A stretch of 42,002 nucleotides of DNA, from assembly GCF_003386535.1 (NCBI RefSeq), contig NZ_QTTN01000037.1:24630-66631 (forward strand). Direction: 5' to 3'. Origin of the DNA: Paenibacillus taihuensis. GTDB lineage: Bacteria; Bacillota; Bacilli; Paenibacillales; Paenibacillaceae. The number at the start of each line of letters is the position of its first letter. The first letter of the stretch is position 1. This document shows positions 34,771 to 42,002 of this stretch, piece after piece. Both the position numbers and the translations under genes were made by a program. The notes beneath the pieces were generated by a model that worked only from the letters and a program-made list of their open reading frames with translations, was not told the origin of the DNA and did not search any database.

Positions 34771-36387
34771 GTGGAAATGAAAGTGTTTGTTGTGGATGAC
34801 GAGGAACGGCAGCGAAAATCAGTTATTAAGCATGTGGAGTGGAGTCAGTACCATATGTGCGTAATCGGAGAATCGGAAGATGCGCAGCAGGCGCTTGAAA
34901 TGGCCGAACAAGCCCCTCCGGACTTACTCATTACCGATATCCGCATGCTTGGGATGGATGGCCTTGAGCTGTCCGCCCGGATGCGTAAGATCAATCCTCG
35001 CATGCGCATCATTATGGTGACCGGCTACGAGGAGTTCGAGTATGCCAAGTCGGCGCTGGATATCGGCGTAGATGCGTTTCTCGTCAAGCCGATCCTATTC
35101 GAGGAATTGAACGCCATACTAGAGCGCATATGCGAAGCCGAGCGGCAGGCAATCTCGAGAAATCAAGAGGAAATGCGGATTAAAGAACAGCTGGATACGT
35201 TCAAGCCCATTGCGAGGGAACAGTTTCTTCAGGAGTTGATTCATGGCCTTATCCTGAGCGAAGAAGCGATCAGGACGCATGCGGATGCGCTCGGCATGTT
35301 TGCTCACGGCGGTCTGCGCCGTGTACTGGTTATCGTACTGGATGCCAATCCAAAGTCGCCGCTGCCGAAGGAAGAACAGGTGCTGCGCGCGCAACAGCTG
35401 CTGAATGAATCGGTGGCGGCGATCTGCGGCTCGCTGTTGGAGGAGAAGACGACAACGCAGCGCGGAAATATCGTGTTGATTCTGCGGGATGCGAACTCGG
35501 AGGCAATAGAAGCGTTCGATCAGAAGTCGGAGCATATCCTGCGGAATCTCGGTCAGGAAGCGGAGCGAATCGACTGCTGTCCCGTCTCCATCGGAGGGGG
35601 GCCATCCTTCGCGGAACTGAGCCGCTTGAGCGAAAGTTTCCGCCTGGCGCAAAGAGCGGTAAATCAAAGACTGCTCGGAAGCGAAGAGCGAACGTTTTGC
35701 TGGAAAATTCTGCAGGAGCAGGAGGATATTCGCTATAAGAGCGTGGATGAGCTTAAAGGTGATTTTCTGGAGGTGTTCGGCGCCGGAGATAGTCAGAATA
35801 GCTTGAGTCTGCTGGGTGAGCTGCTGCGAGGCATCGCCGGCAGTCCTCACATTCAAGGCTCTAACCTGAGAAGCCTATGCCTCCAGCTCATTAGCGGCGC
35901 CAATCGGATAGCGGCCGAAATCGGCGATGTAAGTCGTCATGTCGGCTCTGAACAGAGGCTGTGGGAGCAGCTCCTAGAATGCCGAGAGGAGACGGAGCTG
36001 CTGCAAGAAATGGTGAGGATCATTACAAGGCTGAGCGACTTTATCGCCGAGCGGAAGAAAAGTCCGACCCAAATCGTCGTTCAGAAGGCACTTGAATGGA
36101 TGAACGCACATTACAGGGATAATCTGACCCTGCGCTCGGTCGCGGATTCTGTCTACTTGAGCCCGAATTATCTAGGCGCCTTGTTCCGAGAAGAACTTGG
36201 CATCTCGTTTACCGATCAACTGATTCAGATCCGGGTGAATAAGGCGAAGGAGCTGCTGCAATACTCGCAGTTGAAGCTGTACGAGGTGGCGGATAGCGTC
36301 GGCTATCAGAACATGGGGTATTTCACGGGCGTGTTCAAGAAAATGACGGGCTTCAGTCCGAAGGAATATCGAGCGGGCGATCGATGA
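34771..36387 (+). CDS. YesN-type response regulator, AraC family
   Basis: 538 residues. The receiver domain at 4-120 has D9-D10, the phospho-accepting D56 (LLITDIRML) and K107 (FLVKPI). A poorly conserved middle of about 250 residues follows. The AraC-type double helix-turn-helix covers the last 100 residues (RSVADSVYLSPNYLGALF and VADSVGYQNMGYFTGVFKKMTGFSPKEYR, in pieces). The GTG at 34771, 8 bases after GGAGG, is preferred over the ATG at 34777. With the kinase it should switch on the downstream importer operon when a carbohydrate is sensed. Confidence 0.93.
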   Translation: MEMKVFVVDDEERQRKSVIKHVEWSQYHMCVIGESEDAQQALEMAEQAPPDLLITDIRMLGMDGLELSARMRKINPRMRIIMVTGYEEFEYAKSALDIGVDAFLVKPILFEELNAILERICEAERQAISRNQEEMRIKEQLDTFKPIAREQFLQELIHGLILSEEAIRTHADALGMFAHGGLRRVLVIVLDANPKSPLPKEEQVLRAQQLLNESVAAICGSLLEEKTTTQRGNIVLILRDANSEAIEAFDQKSEHILRNLGQEAERIDCCPVSIGGGPSFAELSRLSESFRLAQRAVNQRLLGSEERTFCWKILQEQEDIRYKSVDELKGDFLEVFGAGDSQNSLSLLGELLRGIAGSPHIQGSNLRSLCLQLISGANRIAAEIGDVSRHVGSEQRLWEQLLECREETELLQEMVRIITRLSDFIAERKKSPTQIVVQKALEWMNAHYRDNLTLRSVADSVYLSPNYLGALFREELGISFTDQLIQIRVNKAKELLQYSQLKLYEVADSVGYQNMGYFTGVFKKMTGFSPKEYRAGDR

Positions 36388-36399
36388 TCGCTCTTTTTT
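36371..36399 (+). terminator. Terminator overlapping the response regulator stop
   Basis: GAGCG...GATC-GAT-GATCGCTC forms a bulged stem followed by six T. The stop codon lies in the loop. Confidence 0.65.
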
Positions 36400-36440
36400 A
36401 TGCAAAGAAACGTGAAAACAAGATCATGCGATAGCGAAAC

Positions 36441-36488
36441 TAATCGTGCATTACGATTATTGAGAGCGCTTCCCTGCTTTTCTATAAT
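36441..36488 (+). promoter_or_regulatory. Importer operon promoter with palindrome and cre-like site
   Basis: TTGAGA at 36460-36465 and TATAAT at 36483-36488 are 17 bases apart. A perfect inverted repeat TAATCGT-GCATT-ACGATTA at 36441-36459 touches the -35 and may bind the AraC-type regulator. TTGAGAGCGCTTCCCT at 36460-36475 matches the CcpA cre consensus at 14 of 16 positions and covers the -35, so glucose repression is plausible. Confidence 0.65.
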
Positions 36489-36569
36489 CAATATCAAGTG
36501 CTGAAGCCGGCTACGCCAGGTACATGAATCAAGATTATCTACAAGCCTAAGAAAGGAGAGACACCGAAG

Positions 36570-37478
36570 ATGAATGTACTCTCTTCCATTAAACGGAGGG
36601 GCCTTCTCCCGCTTTATGTCTTCATTCTGCCGGGATTGGTTCTCATTCTCTTGTTTAACTACATTCCGATGCTGGGCATGCAGATCGCGTTCAGAGACTA
36701 CGATTTCCAAGGCGGAATCTGGGGGAGTACCTGGGTCGGTTTGCAAAATTTCAAGGAGTTCACGGCGAGTTCTGATTTCTGGAGAGCAACAGGCAATACG
36801 TTTCTGCTGACGATGCTCAGGCTGCTATTTATCTTCCCGACAACGATATTAGCCGCTTTGATGATTAACGAAGTACGGGCATTCCGGTTTAAGCGGTTCG
36901 TGCAATCGTTAAGCTATCTGCCCCATTTCATATCCTGGATCGTGGTGGTAGGTTTCCTGGATGCTTTCTTATCCATTGACGGCGGAGGTGCGAATTCACT
37001 GCTGCACAGCCTTGGGCTGCAGCCGATTGCGTTTATGGGGTCGGAGACGTGGTTTCGTCCGATATTCATCCTGAGCAGCATGTGGAAGGAAATTGGTTGG
37101 GGCACGATCTTATATCTGGCCGCAATCACGAGCATAAACCCGGTGTTTTATGAAGCAGCAGTTATGGATGGAGCTGGCCGTTTCGCACAGATGCGCTATA
37201 TCACGCTCCCGAGTATTGTTCCAATCATATCCATTGTACTCATTCTGACAGTACCGAGCTTGCTCAGTGTCGGCATCGACCAAATTTATGCGATGATTAA
37301 CCCGGCGAATATCGGAGTGGCCGAAGTCATCGATACTTACGTGCTGAGGCTGGGTATCGGGCAGGCGCAATATTCCCAGACAACGGCGATCGGACTTGTC
37401 ATGAGTGTCATGTCCACGATATTGCTGCTGCTCAGCAATTGGATCTCGAAGCGCATCGGAGGCGACGGGATATGGTAG
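36570..37478 (+). CDS. Carbohydrate ABC transporter permease, LplB type
   Basis: 302 residues with six membrane helices. The EAA loop YEAAVMDGAGRFAQMRYITLP contacts the ATPase. The start LPLYVFILPGLVLILLFNYIPMLGMQIAFRDY is the LplB/YtcP-type signature, in pieces. It pairs with the next permease. No ATPase gene is nearby; such importers usually use a shared MsmX-type ATPase encoded elsewhere. AAGGAGAG is about 10 bases before the ATG. Confidence 0.93.
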   Translation: MNVLSSIKRRGLLPLYVFILPGLVLILLFNYIPMLGMQIAFRDYDFQGGIWGSTWVGLQNFKEFTASSDFWRATGNTFLLTMLRLLFIFPTTILAALMINEVRAFRFKRFVQSLSYLPHFISWIVVVGFLDAFLSIDGGGANSLLHSLGLQPIAFMGSETWFRPIFILSSMWKEIGWGTILYLAAITSINPVFYEAAVMDGAGRFAQMRYITLPSIVPIISIVLILTVPSLLSVGIDQIYAMINPANIGVAEVIDTYVLRLGIGQAQYSQTTAIGLVMSVMSTILLLLSNWISKRIGGDGIW

Positions 37479-37494
37479 GAAAGCAGGTGTATGT

Positions 37495-38400
37495 ATGTGG
37501 CGTCTGACGCGTAGGGAGAAAGCTTTTACCTTCATTAATAGCAGTCTGCTGGCGATATTTGCTTTTGTATGCGCTTATCCGCTGTGGTATATAGTGGTGC
37601 TATCTTTCAACGAAGGTCGGGATGCAAGCCTCGGCGGTATATTCTGGTGGCCAAGAGTATTCACGATGGATAATTTCCGGGTCATTCTGAATGACCATAC
37701 CATCGTCAATGCATTCTGGATTACGGTAGCACGTACAGCGATAGGCACAACCGGTTCGCTGCTTATCACATCCATGGTTGCCTATGGCTTGTCCAGGAAA
37801 GAGCTGCCCGGCAGAAACCAGCTGCTGCTCGTCTTTCTGTTCGTCATGCTGTTCAACGGCGGACTGATTCCATTCTATCTGCAGCTTGTTCATCTGAAAC
37901 TGATCAATAACTTCTGGGTCTATGTATTGCCGGGACTGTTCAGCATATGGAATATGTTCGTCATGAAGACTTCCTTTCAGAACACGATTCCGGAAGCCGT
38001 GGTGGAATCCATGAAACTCGACGGAGCAGGGTATACGCGGATTTACTTTAATATCGTGCTGCCCTTCTCGATGCCGCTCTTCGCAGCGCTCGGTCTGTTT
38101 ACCGCAGTAGGCCATTGGAATGACTGGTTTACCGGCGCATTCTTCGTCAATGATCTGAATTTGCAGCCGTTGCCTACCTATTTGCAGCGCATTATGAGCA
38201 CGATTGAGGCGAGCCAGATGATCAGCGCGAGCCAAATGGCCAGCGCGCACTCGGTTAGCTTGTATAACCCGGACGCGATTACGTCCAAGTCGGTTCGCAT
38301 GGCAACGATCGTAATTACGATTCTGCCGATTCTGTTTGTATATCCGTTCGTTCAGCGATTTTTCGTCAAAGGCGTTCTGATCGGCTCGGTTAAAGAGTAG
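37495..38400 (+). CDS. Carbohydrate ABC transporter permease, LplC/YtcP type
   Basis: 301 residues, six membrane helices. The EAA loop lies around VESMKLDGAGYTRIYFNIVLPFSMP, and GHWNDWFTGAFFV with LQPLPTYLQRIM are typical of this subfamily. The ATG at 37495 begins the conserved part (RREKAFTFINSSLL); the frame extends back to 37405 inside the previous gene. It starts 16 bases after it, in the same operon. Confidence 0.93.
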   Translation: MWRLTRREKAFTFINSSLLAIFAFVCAYPLWYIVVLSFNEGRDASLGGIFWWPRVFTMDNFRVILNDHTIVNAFWITVARTAIGTTGSLLITSMVAYGLSRKELPGRNQLLLVFLFVMLFNGGLIPFYLQLVHLKLINNFWVYVLPGLFSIWNMFVMKTSFQNTIPEAVVESMKLDGAGYTRIYFNIVLPFSMPLFAALGLFTAVGHWNDWFTGAFFVNDLNLQPLPTYLQRIMSTIEASQMISASQMASAHSVSLYNPDAITSKSVRMATIVITILPILFVYPFVQRFFVKGVLIGSVKE

Positions 38401-38444
38401 CGCGGTCACTTACCAGCAGGCTATTATGAGGGGGAAATCAGAGT

Positions 38445-40232
38445 ATGAATAACAGATGGAAGAAGAGCATGATTTCGGTCGCGGCAGTGACGATGTTAGC
38501 GGCATTAACCACAGGTTGCGGAACGAATGGGAACAATTCCAATACGGCTGAAGGCAACAAGCAGGATGCGGCGGCGGGGACAGCGAAAGAAACACATTAC
38601 ACGCTGTACGCTCCGACACAAACGACGCCCATAAATCTGGACGGACCGATCACGAAAGAAGTGATGGAGAAGTCAGGCGTTCACTGGGATAAAGTAGAGA
38701 TTGGCAACGGCGGCGATGTCACGCAGCAAATCAACTTGAAGCTGGTTGGCGGCGATTTCCCGGATGCCATTATTTTGCCATCCGACAGCCTCATTTGGTC
38801 GCGTCTCGTATCCGAGAAGAAGCTGCTTCCGCTCGATAAGTACTTCGACGATGCGGCGGACTATCCGAATCTTGCGAAGATCGACAAGCGCATTATCGAT
38901 AACTGGCGCGCTGCCGATGGGCACATCTATTTCGTGCCGTCAGGTTATGAGCCGGTGGTGGACGAGCCTTCAGCATGGCAGGGTAACGCGCAGGGGCTGT
39001 GGGTTCAGGATTCCTTACTGAAGAAAGCGGGAATGACAACCGACGATCTGCAGACGATTGACGGATTCGAGAAATACTTAAACGCAATCAAAGGTTTGAA
39101 AGACGCGCAAGGGCGCAGCATCATCCCGTTGTCGCTCGGCGGCGAAAACTTCTCTGGGCTTGAGGTTGTCATGTCCATGTTCGGCGTGCAAAGCATGGGT
39201 TACGGCTGGAATGAACAAGCGGATGGCTCCGTCGTTCCGGATTACAAGCTGCCAGGCTTCAAGCAAGCTTTCGAGTGGCTGAATCATCTGCAACTGAACG
39301 GGCTTCTCGATCCGGAGACGAGCTTCCAGAAGAAAGATCTGTTCATGGAGAAAGTGAACAACCTGCGTTTCGGCGCGATGCTGTTCGATGGCTGGGATAA
39401 TCCGAACCAGTCGCTGATCAAGGCGAACAAGCTTCCGGAGTCGATCTCGTACAAAGCGTTGGAAGAGAAGGGGCTGCCTGAAGGCTGGTTCTCTCCGACG
39501 AAGCTTCCGACCACTCCAGGCGTGAAGCTGGCTCAGTATGCATCCTTTAACCCGTTTGGCGGATCAGGCACCGGCGTCAGCGCGAAGATTCAAGATCCCG
39601 ATGCGCTTATGAAAGGGCTCGACTGGATGCAGACGCAGGAAGCGTTCATCCTGATGGAATATGGTCCGGAGAGCATGGGCGCGTACAAAATGGAGAACGG
39701 CGCGGTCGTCGTCAACGATAACGTCTTCAGAGGTCCGAAGTTCTGGGGCGGCGACAACGGCGGCATGACAAGCGTGACGGAAAACGGCTTCTGGTGGTGG
39801 AAGAATCTTGCCAGCGTCGGCAACACGCATATCAAAACGATGGAATCGCCATGGCCGTCGTATAATGCGATGCTGTACAAGGCGGAAGAAATCAATCACG
39901 AGCAGGGCACGTTCGGGCTGATTCCGAAGTCGAGCCGCATCAAGCCGATCATCGGAGGAGCAGTGGAGAAATACAATCCGGTACAGAGCGACATCCGTTT
40001 GCAATATTACGCGAAGCTGCTGCTTGCCAAGAACGATCAAGAATTCGAGAAGGTCTACAATCAGTTCCTGAACGAAATGAAGGTACGCGGTCACGATGAA
40101 GACACGATCGCGGAGTTCAACAAAGAGTACAAAGCGTACAGCGAAACGCCGGCAGGCAAAATCACGATTACGGTTAAGCGGACGCTGCCTCGTAACGTGT
40201 ATAACGACAAGCCTGTCATCGTTGGCGAATAA
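38445..40232 (+). CDS. Extracellular solute-binding lipoprotein, LplA type
   Basis: 595 residues. Lipoprotein signal peptide with lipobox LTTGC, C25 being lipidated, followed by an Asn/Thr/Gly-rich linker. The mature part has the two-lobed binding fold of the family-1-type binding proteins used by Paenibacillus for oligosaccharides. The large size is normal for this group. It captures the sugar for the two permeases upstream. The sugar cannot be deduced from sequence. AGGGGGAAAT is about 11 bases before the ATG. Confidence 0.93.
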   Translation: MNNRWKKSMISVAAVTMLAALTTGCGTNGNNSNTAEGNKQDAAAGTAKETHYTLYAPTQTTPINLDGPITKEVMEKSGVHWDKVEIGNGGDVTQQINLKLVGGDFPDAIILPSDSLIWSRLVSEKKLLPLDKYFDDAADYPNLAKIDKRIIDNWRAADGHIYFVPSGYEPVVDEPSAWQGNAQGLWVQDSLLKKAGMTTDDLQTIDGFEKYLNAIKGLKDAQGRSIIPLSLGGENFSGLEVVMSMFGVQSMGYGWNEQADGSVVPDYKLPGFKQAFEWLNHLQLNGLLDPETSFQKKDLFMEKVNNLRFGAMLFDGWDNPNQSLIKANKLPESISYKALEEKGLPEGWFSPTKLPTTPGVKLAQYASFNPFGGSGTGVSAKIQDPDALMKGLDWMQTQEAFILMEYGPESMGAYKMENGAVVVNDNVFRGPKFWGGDNGGMTSVTENGFWWWKNLASVGNTHIKTMESPWPSYNAMLYKAEEINHEQGTFGLIPKSSRIKPIIGGAVEKYNPVQSDIRLQYYAKLLLAKNDQEFEKVYNQFLNEMKVRGHDEDTIAEFNKEYKAYSETPAGKITITVKRTLPRNVYNDKPVIVGE

Positions 40233-40252
40233 TACAATTGGAGCGTGAAATC

Positions 40253-41839
40253 TTGAGTAACCTATCGCCCGTTTATCCGAATCGCGTCAATATTATTAAC
40301 TTCATCCGTGGCGTGGAGCCTCGGGAGCCAATCGACTTGGTCGAACCGGTAAGAGAACAGCTGGCACTCGTGCAGAAGCATGGTCTTCGGGCGACGTGGC
40401 TGCTCCAATACGATGCGCTGATTAATCCGGATTTTACGGATTTGCTAGTGAGCGAGGCGGATGCGGGGCAGGAGATTGGCGTATGGTTTGAAGTCGTGCA
40501 GCCGCTGGCAGAGAAAGCCGGCATTCCGTGGCGGGGTCGTTTCCCATGGGACTGGCATGCGCATATCGCATTCTCGGTCGGGTATACGCCGGAGGAGCGG
40601 GAGCGTCTTGCGGACGTGCTCATGGAGGATTTCCGCGCCAAGTTCGGCCATTATCCGCAATCCGTCGGCTCCTGGTTCATGGATGCGCACTTGCTCGCGT
40701 ATCTATCGGATCGCTATCGAATCGTAGCTTCGTGCAATTGTAAGGATCAATGGGGCACCGATGGCTACACGCTGTGGGGCGGTTATTGGAACCAAGCCTA
40801 TTATCCGAGCCGCTTGAACGGGTTCATGCCTGCGCAAACGGAGGCGAATCAGATTCCTGTTCCGGTGTTCCGCATGCTGGGAAGCGATCCGATCTACCAA
40901 TATGACGCCAAGCTTGGCGGTAACGGTCAAGCCGTTATTACCTTGGAGCCGGTCTATTCGGGCAAAGAAGGCGGAGGCGGCATTCCGGAGTGGGTAAGAT
41001 GGTTTTATGATGTTAACTTCCGCAAGGAGCAGGTATCCTTCGGCTACACGCAAGTCGGTCAGGAAAACTCCTTCGGCTGGGCAGCGATGAAGGATGGTCT
41101 GATCGATCAGGTAGACTTGCTTGCTTCCAAACAAGCGGAAGGCGTGCTGAAGGTTGAAACGCTGGCGGAATCGGGTCGTTGGTTCCGGCGCCAATATCCG
41201 GTTACGCCGGCTGCATCTATCTGCGCGCTGACGGACTGGCGCAAGGAAGGCCGTCAGTCGGTATGGTATAACAACCGAAATTACAGGCTTAACCTGCTGA
41301 ATAATGACGGCGAGCTCTGGATCCGCGATATACACCGGTTTGACGAGCAGTATGCGGAACGGTATTTGGACGCAACATGCCCGGACAAGAACGCACATTA
41401 CGATACGCTTCCTGTTGTAGATAGTGCCCGTTGGAGCAATGAGCAGACATCTGCCGGACTTCGTCCTGCGATCTATGACAGCGAAGGAAATGCTGTTCCG
41501 GTAAGCGTGCAATCGCTTGAAACGGATGAAACGGTTCAAGGCGAGCTTACAATTCTTGTTCATTTGAAAGGCGGGCATGAACTGCGCATTCGCTGCGCGG
41601 ATAAGGAGATATTCATCTCCACTGACCTGCCGAACTGGGGCCTCCTGTTAGAATGGGGAGACGTTTTGGACCTGCCGGAGATTCGTCTAGAACCGGAATA
41701 CATCGGGTATGTGTTTGGCGTTCATCCGTATAAGCTTGGATTGTCCGGGGTGCGGACGGTTAACAGAAGCAGCGCCGGCAATCGAGCAGGGCGTATTGAG
41801 CTGCGCTCCGCAGGAAAAGAACTGCAGTTGCAATTCTAG
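40253..41839 (+). CDS. Unrecognised protein of the importer operon, possible NodB-like barrel
   Basis: 528 residues from a TTG at 40253, chosen because GGAG at 40240-40243 sits 9 bases upstream; another TTG at 40238 is possible but has no ribosome binding site. Residues 1-240 read like a TIM-barrel carbohydrate deacetylase or GH-like domain (HGLRATWLLQYDALI, AGQEIGVWFEV, WDWHAHIAFS, GSWFMDAHLLAYL). The rest is a beta-rich region of unknown family. There is no signal peptide, so it is probably cytosolic. Being the last gene of a sugar import operon, a hydrolase or deacetylase acting on the imported sugar is plausible but unproven. Confidence 0.75.
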   Translation: MSNLSPVYPNRVNIINFIRGVEPREPIDLVEPVREQLALVQKHGLRATWLLQYDALINPDFTDLLVSEADAGQEIGVWFEVVQPLAEKAGIPWRGRFPWDWHAHIAFSVGYTPEERERLADVLMEDFRAKFGHYPQSVGSWFMDAHLLAYLSDRYRIVASCNCKDQWGTDGYTLWGGYWNQAYYPSRLNGFMPAQTEANQIPVPVFRMLGSDPIYQYDAKLGGNGQAVITLEPVYSGKEGGGGIPEWVRWFYDVNFRKEQVSFGYTQVGQENSFGWAAMKDGLIDQVDLLASKQAEGVLKVETLAESGRWFRRQYPVTPAASICALTDWRKEGRQSVWYNNRNYRLNLLNNDGELWIRDIHRFDEQYAERYLDATCPDKNAHYDTLPVVDSARWSNEQTSAGLRPAIYDSEGNAVPVSVQSLETDETVQGELTILVHLKGGHELRIRCADKEIFISTDLPNWGLLLEWGDVLDLPEIRLEPEYIGYVFGVHPYKLGLSGVRTVNRSSAGNRAGRIELRSAGKELQLQF

Positions 41840-41882
41840 TCTGTGTAAGAGCCTGGGCGGCATAACGTCGCGCTTGCGTATG

Positions 41883-41915
41883 AAGAGGCATCCTGCCATA
41901 GGATGCCTCTTTGTT
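41883..41915 (+). terminator. Terminator of the importer operon
   Basis: AAGAGGCATCCT-GCCAT-AGGATGCCTCTT, a perfect 12-bp stem with a short T-rich tail TTGTT. Confidence 0.92.
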
Positions 41916-42002
41916 GTGTGCCACGCATGGCGATTAACTAGGCGGTGAAAGTCCGCTGTGGGGGCTTGTAGTTGCCAACCACTAGCCAAGAGCAAGGGTG
42001 TC
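41916..42002 (+). mobile_element. 5' end of a group II intron, probably class IIC (cut off by the window)
   Basis: Begins GTGTGCC directly after the terminator stem, and continues with GGTGAAAGTCC (41943-41953), AACCACTAGCCAAGAGCAAG and GGGTGTC, the pattern of the domain I start of bacterial group II introns. Class IIC introns insert just downstream of terminator hairpins, which is the position here. The intron-encoded reverse transcriptase and the 3' end lie beyond the window. Confidence 0.75.

Overview
The window looks like chromosome from an endospore-forming, moderately GC-rich Bacillota of the Paenibacillaceae (Paenibacillus/Cohnella type). Evidence: an H-type small acid-soluble spore protein, Ku plus a split LigD system, a CIRCE-controlled groESL operon, T-box leaders, strong AGGAGG ribosome binding sites, and a YesM/YesN two-component pair beside an LplABC-type sugar importer. 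The gene series thiL-tsaE-tsaB-rimI-tsaD ... ABC-F ... moaC ... tatA-tatC-groES-groEL follows the ydiA-to-groEL region of Bacillus subtilis, with lineage-specific blocks inserted.

Layout. 1-5.0 kb: glycerate kinase, an ECF sigma factor, an HD-GYP protein whose HD motif is degenerate, and a divergent HxlR regulator/aldo-keto reductase pair. 5.0-8.4 kb: a repeat-bearing spacer, then a leftward ku-ligase-polymerase operon for end joining. 8.4-8.9 kb: a small unknown protein and sspH behind a possible forespore (SigG) promoter. 9.0-10.6 kb: a leftward Lrp regulator with two half-size chromate transporters (ywrC-ywrB-ywrA order). 11.0-11.9 kb: a YitT-type membrane protein. 12.0-16.1 kb: the overlapping thiL and tRNA t6A modification operon, led by four 44-bp hairpin repeats. 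16.1-19.6 kb: a consensus promoter, two tandem T-boxes (candidate Leu specifier CTC), two arrays of 51-bp repeats, then leuA and a HIT protein. 19.6-23.1 kb: a nucleotidyltransferase, a cluster of DnaA boxes, and a YhgE/Pip membrane protein. 23.1-29.1 kb: ABC-F ATPase (leftward), formyl-THF cyclo-ligase, three molybdenum-cofactor genes, and tatA-tatC. 29.2-31.3 kb: groES-groEL. 31.4-32.8 kb: a frameshifted YkvA-like gene and an AT-rich secreted protein. 33.0-41.8 kb: a frameshifted sensor kinase, its AraC-type response regulator, two permeases, a solute-binding lipoprotein and an unrecognised large protein, forming one sugar-uptake locus. The last 87 bases look like the 5' end of a group IIC intron placed just after a terminator hairpin.

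The most unusual signal is in the spacers. Four loci (1-180, 5133-5320, 17011-17247, 17248-17440) show a repeat period of about 51 bp. They fall into two motif families, and each family occurs at two unrelated places. A different, 44-bp exact hairpin array sits between the putative promoter and the start of thiL. Other items worth attention are the tandem T-boxes whose path to leuA runs through about 430 nt of repeats, and a DnaA-box cluster between tsaD and the ABC-F gene.
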